64,000 nt of DNA from Orenia marismortui DSM 5156 (GTDB taxonomy: Bacteria > Bacillota > Halanaerobiia > Halobacteroidales > Halobacteroidaceae). Below are positions 1-9,366 of this stretch, in pieces. The notes below the pieces were generated by a model. The model saw only the letters and a list, made by a program, of their open reading frames with translations. It had not been told where the DNA came from and made no database searches. How positions within the stretch are numbered: position 1 is the first letter of the stretch; every line of letters begins with the position of its first letter. The stretch covers positions 238,640 to 302,639 of the forward strand of contig NZ_KB900618.1 in NCBI RefSeq assembly GCF_000379025.1, read 5' to 3'. A program made the position numbers and the translations under genes.

Positions 1-1130
1 AAAATAACCAGTTACAGGAGGGTGCACACTATGACTTACTTAAATGATACACCAAAATCCCGAAAAAATAAACACCTAAATGCTTATGAACGTGGTCAAA
101 TTGCATTATTACATTCCGAAGGAATGAATCCAAATGCTATTGCAAAACGTTTAGGTAGAGCTTCTAATACCATTAGAAACGAACTAAAACGTGGTACAGT
201 TTCTCAAATTAAAGCTAATAAAAAGATTATGGTCTATTACCCTGACACTGGTCAAAGAGTTTATGAATCTAATCGCAAGAATTGTGGTCCTAAATTTAAA
301 CTTTTGCAATGTGAAGAGTTCATTGATTATGTTATAGAACAGTTCTACGAAAAAGGACATTCTCTTGATGCTATATGTGGTGCAGCAAAACTTCATAATA
401 AATTTCCAAAGCCAGAGATGGTATCTACTAAAACGCTTTATAACTACGTCAACGCTGGATTATTGACAATTAAAAACATTGATTTACCTTTGAAGCTTAA
501 GCGTTCTTCAAAAAGAAAGCACACTAAAAATAATAAAAAGAAGCTTGGTACAAGTATAGATCAACGCCCTGAAAGTATTAATAATCGTAGTGAGTTTGGT
601 CACTGGGAAATTGACACTATGATAGGCAAAAAGACTAAAAATGAATCAGTTTTACTTACTATGACAGAACGTATGACTCGTAAAGAAATTATTCGTAAAA
701 TCCCTGCCAAGACTGCTCAAGCAGTTCAAGATGCTATTTTAAAGCTCGTTAATGAAGCAGGAGATTGTTTTCCAAAAGTATTTAAAAGCTTCACTTGTGA
801 TAATGGCTCTGAGTTTGCTCAAATGTCATTTTTAGAGCAAATTAGTGATACTAAAGTATACTTTGCACATCCATATTCATCATGGGAAAGAGGAACTAAT
901 GAGCGTCATAATGGTCTTATAAGACGCTTTATCCCTAAAGGTAATAGTCTAAACCAATTCTCTATTGAATCTATTGCTAGAGTCCAAAACTGGTGCAATA
1001 CTTTACCAAGAAAAATCTTAGATTACCTAACCCCTGATGAAATATTTGAAGATAAATTAAAACAAATTCTTTATGACTAAATAACCAAATTATTACAGTT
1101 TGAAAATGTTCAATTTATTATTGCAATTTA
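1..1130 (+). mobile_element. IS30-family insertion sequence, left end outside window
   Basis: The transposase gene fills almost the whole element. The right end is placed near 1130 because the last bases (attgcaattta) match the terminal bases of the two complete IS30 copies at 33.9 and 48.1 kb. The left terminus and any target duplication lie upstream of the window, so the element cannot be fully bounded. Its protein differs clearly from that of the other two copies, so it is a separate IS30-family lineage. Confidence 0.75.
22..1080 (+). CDS. IS30-family transposase
   Basis: DDE transposase of 352 residues. An N-terminal helix-turn-helix (about residues 18-60, with LNAYERGQIALLHSEGMN) should bind the terminal repeats. 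A C-terminal rve/RNase H fold holds the catalytic acidic residues: HWEIDTMIG near 200, the TCDNGSEF region near 260, and the final Glu in the SSWERGTNERHNG region near 290. The length is normal for IS30 and no frame break is seen. The start ATG follows an aggaggg ribosome binding site. It uses many CGT arginine codons, whereas most genes in the window use AGA, which is consistent with recent arrival from another host. Confidence 0.92.
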   Translation: MHTMTYLNDTPKSRKNKHLNAYERGQIALLHSEGMNPNAIAKRLGRASNTIRNELKRGTVSQIKANKKIMVYYPDTGQRVYESNRKNCGPKFKLLQCEEFIDYVIEQFYEKGHSLDAICGAAKLHNKFPKPEMVSTKTLYNYVNAGLLTIKNIDLPLKLKRSSKRKHTKNNKKKLGTSIDQRPESINNRSEFGHWEIDTMIGKKTKNESVLLTMTERMTRKEIIRKIPAKTAQAVQDAILKLVNEAGDCFPKVFKSFTCDNGSEFAQMSFLEQISDTKVYFAHPYSSWERGTNERHNGLIRRFIPKGNSLNQFSIESIARVQNWCNTLPRKILDYLTPDEIFEDKLKQILYD

Positions 1131-1361
1131 AGATCTATTATTCATAACGATTAATAGCAGATGTTAATAAAATAATAAAATCAAAACTTCTTAAAATATT
1201 AACTTCTAGCATATACTTTTTTTACAATCTAGCATCAATAGCTTCTAGTTATCTATAGAAATACTATTGTGTTAATTTTATTAAATTGATATAATTTAGG
1301 TATACATTATTCTAAACACATAAAATAATAAATCTATATCAAAGATTTCAGGAGGTTAAAA
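1131..1361. other. AT-rich intergenic region, promoter of the M23 gene
   Basis: Very AT-rich DNA between the IS end and the LysM/M23 gene. No gene is seen. The promoter for the downstream gene probably lies here, but I cannot choose one hexamer pair with confidence. A good ribosome binding site (aggaggt) precedes the ATG at 1362. Confidence 0.4.
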
Positions 1362-2408
1362 ATGAATTTTAACAAATCGGCATTATTTATTTTATTACTT
1401 ATGTTTGTTTCTTTAATTATTCCTTACCCAGCCCAAGGGCAGCAGAGAGTATTACAAGTAGGAATGAAAGGTAGTGATGTACAGGAATTACAAGAAAATC
1501 TGGTAATGTTAGGAGAAAGATTAATTATTGATGGTATCTTCGGCCCAAGTACTAAACAAGCAATAATTAATCTTCAAAAAAAAGCTGAACTACCTGTAGA
1601 TGGAGTTGTAGGATCAGAAACTAGAATAATAATCAAGGAAGCACTTAATTATGATGAACATACTGTAGAAGAAGGAGATACCTTATCAGAACTGGCAATT
1701 TTCTACAAGGCACCTATAAAAACTATTAAAGAAGCCAACAAATTAACATCTAATAATATACTAGTTGGACAAGAGTTAATTATTCCTAAAAATTCTTTAG
1801 GCGGAAATATCAGTACAGATTTTTATGATATTATTTCCTATAAGATAAAAAGAGGAGATAGCTTAGAGAAAATTTCTAAAAAATTCAACACTACAATTAG
1901 AACGATTAAAAAATTAAATAATTTAGAAAGTTATAATCTTAAAGCAGGTGAAACAATTAAAGTATCTAAATTAGTACTTGATTTATCAAATGCTTCTAAA
2001 AATACCTCGAAGGTAAAAAAAGATTTTATCTGGCCTGTCTTTATTAAAGGTAGAATTAGCTCTGATTATGGTTGGCGTATACATCCTATTTTAAAGAAAA
2101 AATCATTTCATAAAGGAGTAGATATTGCCCTTCCTACTGGAACCTCAATCAAAGCAATTAAAGCAGGTAAAATATTAAGCAGTGGCTGGATAAGAGGATT
2201 TGGAAAGACTGTTACTATTGACCATGGTAATGGAGTAGTGAGTTTATATGGACATAACTCTCAGTTATTAATTAAAGCTGGACAAAAGGTAAATCAAGGA
2301 CAAATTATTGCTAAATCAGGAAATACAGGCAGAAGTACAGGTCCCCATCTAGAATTTAGAATGATGATTAATGGCAAAGCAATTAATCCACATAAATATA
2401 TAAATTAA
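1362..2408 (+). CDS. secreted peptidoglycan-binding/LysM/M23 endopeptidase
   Basis: Predicted cell-wall hydrolase of 348 residues. It has a signal peptide (about 1-26, ending near AQG), a PG_binding_1 domain (about 31-92), two LysM domains (about 95-140, HTVEEGDTLSELA, and 156-200, YKIKRGDSLEKIS), then a LytM/peptidase M23 domain (about 240-345). The zinc ligands are visible: the FHKGVDIA histidine and aspartate, and the GPHLEF histidine. It would act outside the inner membrane on peptide cross-links, in remodelling or daughter-cell separation. It stands alone, with its own strong ribosome binding site and a terminator shared with the convergent gene. Only the exact bond cut is uncertain. Confidence 0.9.
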   Translation: MNFNKSALFILLLMFVSLIIPYPAQGQQRVLQVGMKGSDVQELQENLVMLGERLIIDGIFGPSTKQAIINLQKKAELPVDGVVGSETRIIIKEALNYDEHTVEEGDTLSELAIFYKAPIKTIKEANKLTSNNILVGQELIIPKNSLGGNISTDFYDIISYKIKRGDSLEKISKKFNTTIRTIKKLNNLESYNLKAGETIKVSKLVLDLSNASKNTSKVKKDFIWPVFIKGRISSDYGWRIHPILKKKSFHKGVDIALPTGTSIKAIKAGKILSSGWIRGFGKTVTIDHGNGVVSLYGHNSQLLIKAGQKVNQGQIIAKSGNTGRSTGPHLEFRMMINGKAINPHKYIN

Positions 2409-2420
2409 TTATTATAGGGC

Positions 2421-2453
2421 AAAAAGTCAAGGATTATTAATCCTTGACTTTTT
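2421..2453. terminator. bidirectional rho-independent terminator
   Basis: A perfect 16-bp stem (aaaaagtcaaggatta and its complement) with a one-base loop, A-tract on one side and T-tract on the other. It lies between the convergent M23 and GT39 genes and can serve both strands. Confidence 0.85.
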
Positions 2454-2477
2454 GTTCATTAGAATAAATTGAATATA

Positions 2478-4121
2478 TTAATTTTTACTCTTAATTAGCA
2501 ACATATCATTACTTCCAACTTTGTATTTTTTGATCAACATATTACCTTTTACTTCGAAAGATTTGTAGAATTTATCTTGATTAGCAACAATTAAAATCAC
2601 GCTACCTTCTTGCTTTAAAAACTTCTTAACTTCATCTTTATTATCAAAGATATGATCGTAATAAATTCCATTATAAAAGATAAAGCCACTATCATTATTA
2701 TGGGAACCCCATAATGCTACTCTCTCATTATTTGTCCTCAAACGAGCCAAATCTTCTGCTAAATACCTCTCACTCTTAACTAGATTAACCCTTGGCATAA
2801 TCGTAATCTTCATTAATAAAATCAATATTACTGAAAAGCTTGCAGTAATCATAAATACTCTTTTACTACTTTTTTGAAATAATAGAGAAATAAAAAGAAA
2901 ACCGAAAATAATAAAAAATAGTGCCAATGATTTAATAAGAACATTAAATCCATACTCTTTTATTAGCAAAGAAGTCAACTCTTTTTCTAACAGCTTAGGC
3001 CCTTGTAATGCCAAAAATACCCCTACTATTAAAATAAGAAGGCCAAAAATTAATACAGGAATCTTTAATCCTTTTAAAGACTGTATATTCTTCTTGAAAA
3101 ACTCACTAAAATACCAACTAATCAAAAGTGCGAAGGCTGGATATACTTGTAATAAATAAATTCCCCTTTTGCTTCCTACAAAACTCAATATAATCAGAAT
3201 ACTCATAAACCAGATAGAATTAAAAGCTATAATTTTAGGTAGAGTATCTCTTTTACTCCATAAATAATAAGCAGCAGGAATTAAGAATAATGTCCATGGC
3301 AAAGCTTCAATTGGAAAATTAACAAAGTAATAATAAAAAGGATTGGGATGTCCCTGTGCCCCAGTAGAATACTCGAATAACTGATCTAATACTGTTACCT
3401 TAAAATAGTTATATCCTGCCACTTTAAATACTAAAGCTATCCAAGTTCCCACTACAGCTGTAAAGAAAAGAAAGCCTCTAATCCAAGCAATATTCTTTAA
3501 CTTAGCCAATTCTTTAGTTGAAGCAGCATAAATTAAGATAACTACTACTGGTAATAAAGCTACTGGACTTTTAACTAAAGAGCCAATTCCCATTAAGAAG
3601 AAGGCTAAACAAGACTTCCAACAACTATCCTTATCTTCTAATTGCTCATATAATAATATCATAGCTATGGTAGTACAAAAAATAAGTGGTATATCTAGAT
3701 TAACTCTCATAGCAAACCAAAAATAGTTGACAGTAGTAGCCAATATAATTCCTGTTAAAACCCCAATCTTTCTACCTAATTTTCTTCCATAATAATAGCT
3801 CAATAAAGCAAGCAACAGACTAGCCAGAAAAATCACAGGCAATCTAACTGTTGTAACCGTCATTTTACCAGCTAGTGCCGAAAAAGCTGCAATTACTCCA
3901 AAAAATAATGGAGGTTTCTCATAGTAAACCTCTTGATTTAAATGTGGAATAACCCAGTTTCCCTCTGATAACATCTCCCTAGCCACTTCTGAATACCGTG
4001 GTTCATCAGGAGACCATAAATCATAATTCCAAATATTAAAAAGATATAAACTAAAAACAATAATAGTCAATAATAAAGTATAGACCAAAAGCTTTTTATC
4101 ATACTTAGCCCTTTTAATCAA
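2478..4121 (-). CDS. ArnT/PMT-family (GT39) membrane glycosyltransferase
   Basis: About 547 residues with a dozen or so hydrophobic segments. Near residue 45 it has the GT39/ArnT signature DEPRYSEVAREML, followed by NWVIPHLNQEVYYEKPPL. ArnT-type enzymes move a sugar from a polyprenyl phosphate to lipid A or other envelope acceptors on the outer face of the inner membrane. It is the last gene of a five-gene minus-strand operon that also holds a GT2 enzyme and a LABN protein, which supports envelope glycan modification. I prefer the TTG start at 4121, seven bases after a GGGGGG ribosome binding site, over an in-frame TTG at 4136 with no such site. The sugar and acceptor are not readable from sequence. 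Confidence 0.85.
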   Translation of the reverse strand: MIKRAKYDKKLLVYTLLLTIIVFSLYLFNIWNYDLWSPDEPRYSEVAREMLSEGNWVIPHLNQEVYYEKPPLFFGVIAAFSALAGKMTVTTVRLPVIFLASLLLALLSYYYGRKLGRKIGVLTGIILATTVNYFWFAMRVNLDIPLIFCTTIAMILLYEQLEDKDSCWKSCLAFFLMGIGSLVKSPVALLPVVVILIYAASTKELAKLKNIAWIRGFLFFTAVVGTWIALVFKVAGYNYFKVTVLDQLFEYSTGAQGHPNPFYYYFVNFPIEALPWTLFLIPAAYYLWSKRDTLPKIIAFNSIWFMSILIILSFVGSKRGIYLLQVYPAFALLISWYFSEFFKKNIQSLKGLKIPVLIFGLLILIVGVFLALQGPKLLEKELTSLLIKEYGFNVLIKSLALFFIIFGFLFISLLFQKSSKRVFMITASFSVILILLMKITIMPRVNLVKSERYLAEDLARLRTNNERVALWGSHNNDSGFIFYNGIYYDHIFDNKDEVKKFLKQEGSVILIVANQDKFYKSFEVKGNMLIKKYKVGSNDMLLIKSKN

Positions 4122-4205
4122 AATCCATCCCCCCAAATTATCAAAAATTTATAATTATTATTTTAATCTATATAAAAATTCTTCAAATTTTATCTCTTTC
4201 CTTCA

Positions 4206-5801
4206 TTATTCTTGCTTTAATAATAAAAGATAATCATTAGATGAATAAACCTCTTTGAAAGCTTTAGATAATTTATTCCCTATTTTCTTCCAATGCTTTG
4301 CTTTCATAATTATTAAAACTTCTTTCTTGCTTTTAATATAATTAAATAAGTTCTCTTTTCCTTTTATCTCTGGAATAATAAATCCTGTATAAACACCTAA
4401 AGTTTCAGGCTGACCATATTCATAAGCAATAATATTATTCACACCTGATTCTTTAAAATCTTTGACCTTATTAGCAATAGGTCTTTTAGTATAAGTTGCA
4501 CTTAAAGAAGGTGCTACTCCCCATGAGAAATTCAACCAAAAGGCAGAAATTAATAGCAAGAACATATAGGGTATAAACTTATACCTCTGCTTTATTACTA
4601 AAAGTAGGATAACTATACTAGATAAAGTCATAACAATAAGTCCTGGTTTTAATATACTTCTTAATGCTATACCTTCTACATTTTTAGGAATTAGAAATAC
4701 AATAATTATAAATAAAATAGCAGTCATAACTGTAGGAATAGTAAAATATTTTTTATTCTGCTTCTCCTCTAAAACCTCTTTAAATAACATTACTACTAAT
4801 AAACTAGCTGCTGGATAGATAGGTAACAAATAAATATCTAACTTACCACTAATCATAGAAAATAATAAGAAAGGTGCCCAAAACCAAGCAAAGAAAAACT
4901 TAAATTCACTTCCTAGAGTTTTTCTATTCTTAAACCCATAAACAAAACTACTAATCAAGAATAAGGACCAAGGTAAAAAAGTTAAAGGAAATGTAGTAAA
5001 GTAGTAATAAAATGGTCTCTGATGAGCAAAAGACTTCAGTGAACGACCAAAGGTTTGTACAACTAGTAATTCATAAGCATAATCTTTACCACCACTAAGA
5101 ATAGCTGGTATGATCCATAATAAAACTACAGTAGCAAAAATCAAGAACCCTTTTGCTAAATTCATCCTCTTCAGTTCCGCTAAATTCTTTTCTAATAAAA
5201 GGAAGACAAATACTACTACTAAAGGATCTAAAAATCCAGCTGGACCTTTAATCACTGTAGCAATTCCCATTAACAGAAACATTAAGTTATAATATTTACT
5301 CTTAGACTCTTTGTTACTACAATACCCCGCAAAGAATATTAACAAAGATGCAGTAATAAAGAGATTCATCATCATATCCATTCTGACAAAAATCGACATT
5401 CCAAAAAATAGAAAACTACTTGCTAAAACTAATGAAGTTAATAATGCATATTTAAATTTCATAAATAATTTAGCTGTTAGAAAGGTTAGTATTACAACAA
5501 TTATTGAACTAATTATACTCGGTAATACCATAGCTAATGTTGAATAAGTTCCAAAAATCATCTTAAATAAATTTAAAACCCAAAAATAAGCAGGTGGCTT
5601 ATCAGAATAAAATTTTCCGCCTAGCTGAGGAACTAACCATTGTTGATTAGCTAGCATCTCTCGAGCGACCTCTACATATCTCAATTCATCGCGATAATGT
5701 AAATCACGATAAACTGCTGAGGGGATATACATAAACCCACAAAACATAATGATTACTAGCAATGACAATATAATCTTCTCTTTATTAATATTAATCTTCA
5801 T
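4206..5801 (-). CDS. second ArnT/PMT-family (GT39) membrane glycosyltransferase
   Basis: Polytopic protein of about 531 residues, paralogous to the gene downstream. It has the same N-terminal pattern (RDELRYVEVAREML, then QWLVPQLGG..YSDKPPAYFW), containing the acidic residue expected for GT39 catalysis. Two adjacent ArnT-like genes suggest two different sugar transfers or two acceptors. The ATG at 5801 lies directly after an AGAGGGGG stretch inside the 3' end of the LABN gene, so translation is probably coupled. An in-frame ATG at 5816 has no ribosome binding site. Confidence 0.84.
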   Translation of the reverse strand: MKININKEKIILSLLVIIMFCGFMYIPSAVYRDLHYRDELRYVEVAREMLANQQWLVPQLGGKFYSDKPPAYFWVLNLFKMIFGTYSTLAMVLPSIISSIIVVILTFLTAKLFMKFKYALLTSLVLASSFLFFGMSIFVRMDMMMNLFITASLLIFFAGYCSNKESKSKYYNLMFLLMGIATVIKGPAGFLDPLVVVFVFLLLEKNLAELKRMNLAKGFLIFATVVLLWIIPAILSGGKDYAYELLVVQTFGRSLKSFAHQRPFYYYFTTFPLTFLPWSLFLISSFVYGFKNRKTLGSEFKFFFAWFWAPFLLFSMISGKLDIYLLPIYPAASLLVVMLFKEVLEEKQNKKYFTIPTVMTAILFIIIVFLIPKNVEGIALRSILKPGLIVMTLSSIVILLLVIKQRYKFIPYMFLLLISAFWLNFSWGVAPSLSATYTKRPIANKVKDFKESGVNNIIAYEYGQPETLGVYTGFIIPEIKGKENLFNYIKSKKEVLIIMKAKHWKKIGNKLSKAFKEVYSSNDYLLLLKQE

Positions 5802-6060
5802 CCCCCTCTCTTTCATTATCTTTATTAATTAAAATTAAATTTCTTAAATAGATAAAAGAACCTGCCGCCTGCCCCAAAATAAATACAGGATCTCTTTGAT
5901 GAATAGCATAACTTAATAAAGTCAGACTACCAGCAATGCTCAAATACCAAAATACATTAGGAATAACACTCTTTTGGGCCTTCTCTGAAGCTATCCACTG
6001 AATAATAAACCGTAAAGAGAAGATTGCTTGTCCAATTAATCCAATCCCTATCCATAACAT
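5791..6060 (-). CDS. lipid-A-biosynthesis N-terminal-like (LABN) membrane protein
   Basis: Small membrane protein of 89 residues with about three hydrophobic segments. The pattern FSLRFIIQWIASEKAQKSVIPNVFWYLSIAGSLTLLSYA is characteristic of the LABN family, which occurs fused to lipid A disaccharide synthase or as a stand-alone neighbour of ArnC/ArnT-like glycosyltransferases. Its start codon overlaps the stop of the GT2 gene, and its end overlaps the first codons of the GT39 gene, so all three are co-translated. Its role is likely in handling the polyprenyl-linked sugar donor, but this is inferred from context. Confidence 0.82.
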   Translation of the reverse strand: MLWIGIGLIGQAIFSLRFIIQWIASEKAQKSVIPNVFWYLSIAGSLTLLSYAIHQRDPVFILGQAAGSFIYLRNLILINKDNEREGDED

Positions 6061-6785
6061 TAGTTATCTTCCCCTTTAATCTGATAATTTATCTGTCTGC
6101 TCTGCATCCACCTTACAGCTAAGGTATCCTTCAAACCTGCCCAAAGTCGATTACTAATTCCATATTTAGATTTACCCTCATGTCTAGGATAATGATTAAC
6201 TGGCACCTCTACTACACTATAACCTTTCATTTTAGCCAAAGTAGGAAAGAAGCGATGCATCCCTTCAAACAAGTTATAATCCTTAACCACTTCATTTCTA
6301 AATAATTTCAAAGGGCATCCTGTATCAACTATCTCCTCAGCAGTTAACCAATTTCTAACCCCATTGCCAATTTTTGAGGATATCTTCTTAATAATTGTAT
6401 CTTCACGGTCTACCCTTACTCCACAGACTAGATCATACTCTTCAATTTTAGTTAATAATTTAGAAATATCTGCTGGATCAACCTGTAAATCGGCATCTAA
6501 TGTAGCAACTAATCTACCTTCTGCTTTATCAAAGGCTGCTGCAAAAGCAGCAGTCTGTCCATTGTTTTCCGTAAAATGATAAACTTTAACCACTTCATAC
6601 TCTACAGCCAACTGATCAAGTAAGTCACTACTCCCATCAACACTTCCATCATCAATATATATAATTTCAAAGGATTCAACCTCATTACTTATTGCTTCTA
6701 TAATCTTCTTAGTTAATGGTATTAAATTACCATATTCATTATAAACTGGTGCAACTACTGACAATTCTACTTGATAATCCTTCAT
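6060..6785 (-). CDS. GT2 dolichol/undecaprenyl-phosphate sugar transferase (DPM1/ArnC-like)
   Basis: 241 residues forming a GT-A fold. VSVVAPVYNE-like start (LSVVAPVYNEYGN), EIIYIDDGSVDGS, then ATLDADLQVDPADI with the DxD-type metal site near residue 96. There are no C-terminal membrane helices, as in soluble DPM1-type enzymes. It probably makes the polyprenyl-phosphate sugar used by the two downstream GT39 proteins. The RBS aaggaga precedes the ATG, and the stop overlaps the start of the LABN gene. The nucleotide sugar used is unknown; the upstream epimerase may supply it. Confidence 0.86.
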   Translation of the reverse strand: MKDYQVELSVVAPVYNEYGNLIPLTKKIIEAISNEVESFEIIYIDDGSVDGSSDLLDQLAVEYEVVKVYHFTENNGQTAAFAAAFDKAEGRLVATLDADLQVDPADISKLLTKIEEYDLVCGVRVDREDTIIKKISSKIGNGVRNWLTAEEIVDTGCPLKLFRNEVVKDYNLFEGMHRFFPTLAKMKGYSVVEVPVNHYPRHEGKSKYGISNRLWAGLKDTLAVRWMQSRQINYQIKGEDN

Positions 6786-6812
6786 TATATATCTCTCCTT
6801 CTTTTTTAGAAT

Positions 6813-7757
6813 CTATTTATATATTACTTTAAGCCATTGAATTTCCCTTTTTAGCCCTTCTTTTAAATCTATCTTAGGCTGATAATCAAGCTTCTTTCTA
6901 ATCTTACTTTCATCTGCTTCAGTATGTCTAACATCACCTTTAGCAACTGCTTTATATTCACGTTTAGCTTTCTTCCCAATTATATCTTCCATAATATCAA
7001 TCGTTTCATTTAGTGTAATTCTTTCTCCAGCACCACCTACATTAAAGACTTCACCTCTTATATCACTTAAAGCTGCAAGTATATTTGCTTCCACTATATC
7101 ACCAACATAAGTGAAATTTCGTGATTGCTCTCCATCACCAAAAATAGTTAACTTTTTATCCTGTAAAATAGCCTTTATAAAAATATGAAAAGCCATATCT
7201 GGTCTTTGTCTCTCCCCAAAAACCGTAAAATATCTCAATGATATTGTTGGAACACCAAAATTCTTCCAATATAAATAACATAAGTTCTCTGCTGCTAACT
7301 TTGATACACCATATGGTGATACTGGCTGTAAATAATTATTTTCTCTCATTGGTAGTTGATCAGTATCACCATAAACTGATGATGAAGAGGCATAAACAAA
7401 CTTTTTAATTTTTGATTCTTTAGCAGCTTCTAATAATTGTTGAGTTAAACGAATATTATTATCGGTATAAATATCAAAATTACTTCCCCAACTAGCTCGA
7501 ACCCCTGCCTGAGCTGCTTGATGATAAACATAGTCTACTCCTTCTAATAGTTCTACTAGATCCATATCTAATAGATCTTCTTCAATAAAATTGAAATTCT
7601 TATCTTTAATAATAGACGCTAAATTCTTTTCTTTCAGCTCACGAGAATAGTAATCAGTAAAACAATCTACCCCGATTACTTGCTCCCCTCTTGCTAATAA
7701 TTCATCAGCCAAATTAGAAGCAATAAATCCAGCTACTCCTGTTATAAGATGTATCAT
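6813..7757 (-). CDS. NAD-dependent nucleotide-sugar epimerase/dehydratase
   Basis: Extended short-chain dehydrogenase of 314 residues. An N-terminal Rossmann motif (GVAGFIASNLADELL) binds NAD. The catalytic pair is Tyr and Lys of YGVSKLAAE with the serine run ASSSSVYG ahead of it. The whole resembles UDP-glucose/UDP-glucuronate 4-epimerases. It is the first gene of the envelope glycan operon and likely supplies the sugar donor. The RBS aaaggag precedes the ATG. Substrate is uncertain because this family is hard to assign from sequence. Confidence 0.85.
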   Translation of the reverse strand: MIHLITGVAGFIASNLADELLARGEQVIGVDCFTDYYSRELKEKNLASIIKDKNFNFIEEDLLDMDLVELLEGVDYVYHQAAQAGVRASWGSNFDIYTDNNIRLTQQLLEAAKESKIKKFVYASSSSVYGDTDQLPMRENNYLQPVSPYGVSKLAAENLCYLYWKNFGVPTISLRYFTVFGERQRPDMAFHIFIKAILQDKKLTIFGDGEQSRNFTYVGDIVEANILAALSDIRGEVFNVGGAGERITLNETIDIMEDIIGKKAKREYKAVAKGDVRHTEADESKIRKKLDYQPKIDLKEGLKREIQWLKVIYK

Positions 7758-7814
7758 CTTTTTACACTCCTTTGTATATTATTAAATTTAAAATCATAGT
7801 TAATAGCTGTTGAT

Positions 7815-7910
7815 GAGTATAGTGCGATACTTTTAGGTGATAGGTCATAGGGGATAGTAAGGTCTTCCTACCTCCTATTTCCTAACGCCTAACTCCGAAA
7901 GTGTCGTTTT
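7815..7910. repeat. dispersed palindromic repeat, TAGGTGATAGG core (copy 1)
   Basis: An imperfect inverted repeat with left wing ttttaggtgataggtcatag and right wing cctatttcctaacgcctaac, about 70 bp long. The same core recurs near 17.0 and 63.5 kb with shared ends (…cgaaagtgtcg here, …cgaaactgtcg at 17.0 kb). It lies between the envelope operon and the histidine kinase gene and is not coding. Confidence 0.7.
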
Positions 7911-7962
7911 ATCTTTCTTTTCTATTAATTTCTCTATTAAACCTACTTATAAAACAACTAAT

Positions 7963-9366
7963 TTATCTACTTTGTGGAAGGAAGATAGTAAAGGTACTTC
8001 CTTGATTAACTTCACTTTCAATTTCAATATTACCCTTATGCAATTTAATAATCCACTGACAGATTGATAAACCTAATCCACTACCACCACTAGCCCTAGA
8101 ACGAGATTTATCTACTCGATAAAATCTATCAAAGATATAAGCTTGATCCTCTTTTGAAATACCAATACCAGTATCTTTAATCTCAATCTCAATCTGATTA
8201 TTTTGGGCTTTAGCCCTAATATAGATATTACCCCCACTAGGTGTATACTTAATAGCATTGTCTAAGAAATTTATTAATAACTGAGTTAACATACTTTGAT
8301 CACCATAAATTGCAAGGTTGTCTTCAATATCCATTGCTATATCTATATTCTTTCTTAGTGCTAACTCTTGCATCTCTTCAACTACTATTTCAATCAGTTC
8401 TGTCAAATTTAAATTTTCTTTTTCTATAGATAACTGCTTAGTATCACTACGAGCCAATAATAATAATTGTCCTACTAAATGGCTCATATAGTCAGTTTGC
8501 TTTTGAATTATCTTTAATGCATGCTGACACTCTTCAACTGATCGTCCCTCTTTCAAATTCTCCTCAGCATGAGCCCTAATTATAGCAATAGGAGTTCTAA
8601 GCTCATGGGATGCATCACTAGTAAATCTCTTTTCTCTACTAAAAGCTTCTTCCAAACGATCTAATAAATCATTTAAAGTAGCTATTAAACGGCCAGTTTC
8701 ATCATCATTATTTTTGGCAACTATTCTTTTTGAAAGGTTACTATGACTTATAGCTTGCGCAGTCCTACTAATTTGATCAATAGGTTTTAATGCTTTATAA
8801 GCTAAGAAATAGCCACCACTAATAGCCAATAATAAAGTTAATGGTATTCCTAAGATCAGTATAGTTATTAGCTTATTTAATGTAGCTGCTTCATCAGCTA
8901 AAGAACGTGCTAATCTTAAATACCCTATAGTTCCCTGCTTATTTTTAGCCGCTACAGTTACTACTACAAAATCATCATCATTCCCTTTCTTCTCTAATTC
9001 AATTAAGAATTTAGATTCAGCAGGGCTGATTACTTTCGGTATTACTTCATCACTATCCCCCATAATTAATTCTCCAGATTGATTATAAAAAGCACTAATA
9101 GTACCTTTAAAAACGATCTCTTCTAATTCAACCTCCAACTGAACTAAATATGGATTATTATCCTTCGACTCTTCTTTACTGGCCTCTTTTAAAACCTTTT
9201 TAGCTTGAATTTCTAGTTGATTTTTCACTCTATTAATAATATAATCTTCCATACTCCAATATAGCAATGTACTAAATACTATCAAAACCAATGACAAGAT
9301 AATAATATACCATAAAGTAAGTCTAACCTTAATTCTTGAAAAGAAACTCTTTAATCTATTCTTCAT
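7963..9366 (-). CDS. sensor histidine kinase, two-component
   Basis: 467 residues: membrane helix near 13-35, an extracytoplasmic sensor region to about 170, a second helix near 175-198, a HAMP linker, a HisKA domain with FTSDASHELRTPIAI (phospho-His near 250), and a HATPase_c domain with N, G1 (DTGIGIS) and G2 (GGSGLGLSI) boxes. It overlaps the end of the response regulator gene by one base, so the two are co-translated. The layout resembles CusS/ArlS-type envelope or metal sensors, but the signal is unknown. The PAP2 gene just upstream on the other strand is a plausible target. Confidence 0.92.
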   Translation of the reverse strand: MKNRLKSFFSRIKVRLTLWYIIILSLVLIVFSTLLYWSMEDYIINRVKNQLEIQAKKVLKEASKEESKDNNPYLVQLEVELEEIVFKGTISAFYNQSGELIMGDSDEVIPKVISPAESKFLIELEKKGNDDDFVVVTVAAKNKQGTIGYLRLARSLADEAATLNKLITILILGIPLTLLLAISGGYFLAYKALKPIDQISRTAQAISHSNLSKRIVAKNNDDETGRLIATLNDLLDRLEEAFSREKRFTSDASHELRTPIAIIRAHAEENLKEGRSVEECQHALKIIQKQTDYMSHLVGQLLLLARSDTKQLSIEKENLNLTELIEIVVEEMQELALRKNIDIAMDIEDNLAIYGDQSMLTQLLINFLDNAIKYTPSGGNIYIRAKAQNNQIEIEIKDTGIGISKEDQAYIFDRFYRVDKSRSRASGGSGLGLSICQWIIKLHKGNIEIESEVNQGSTFTIFLPQSR

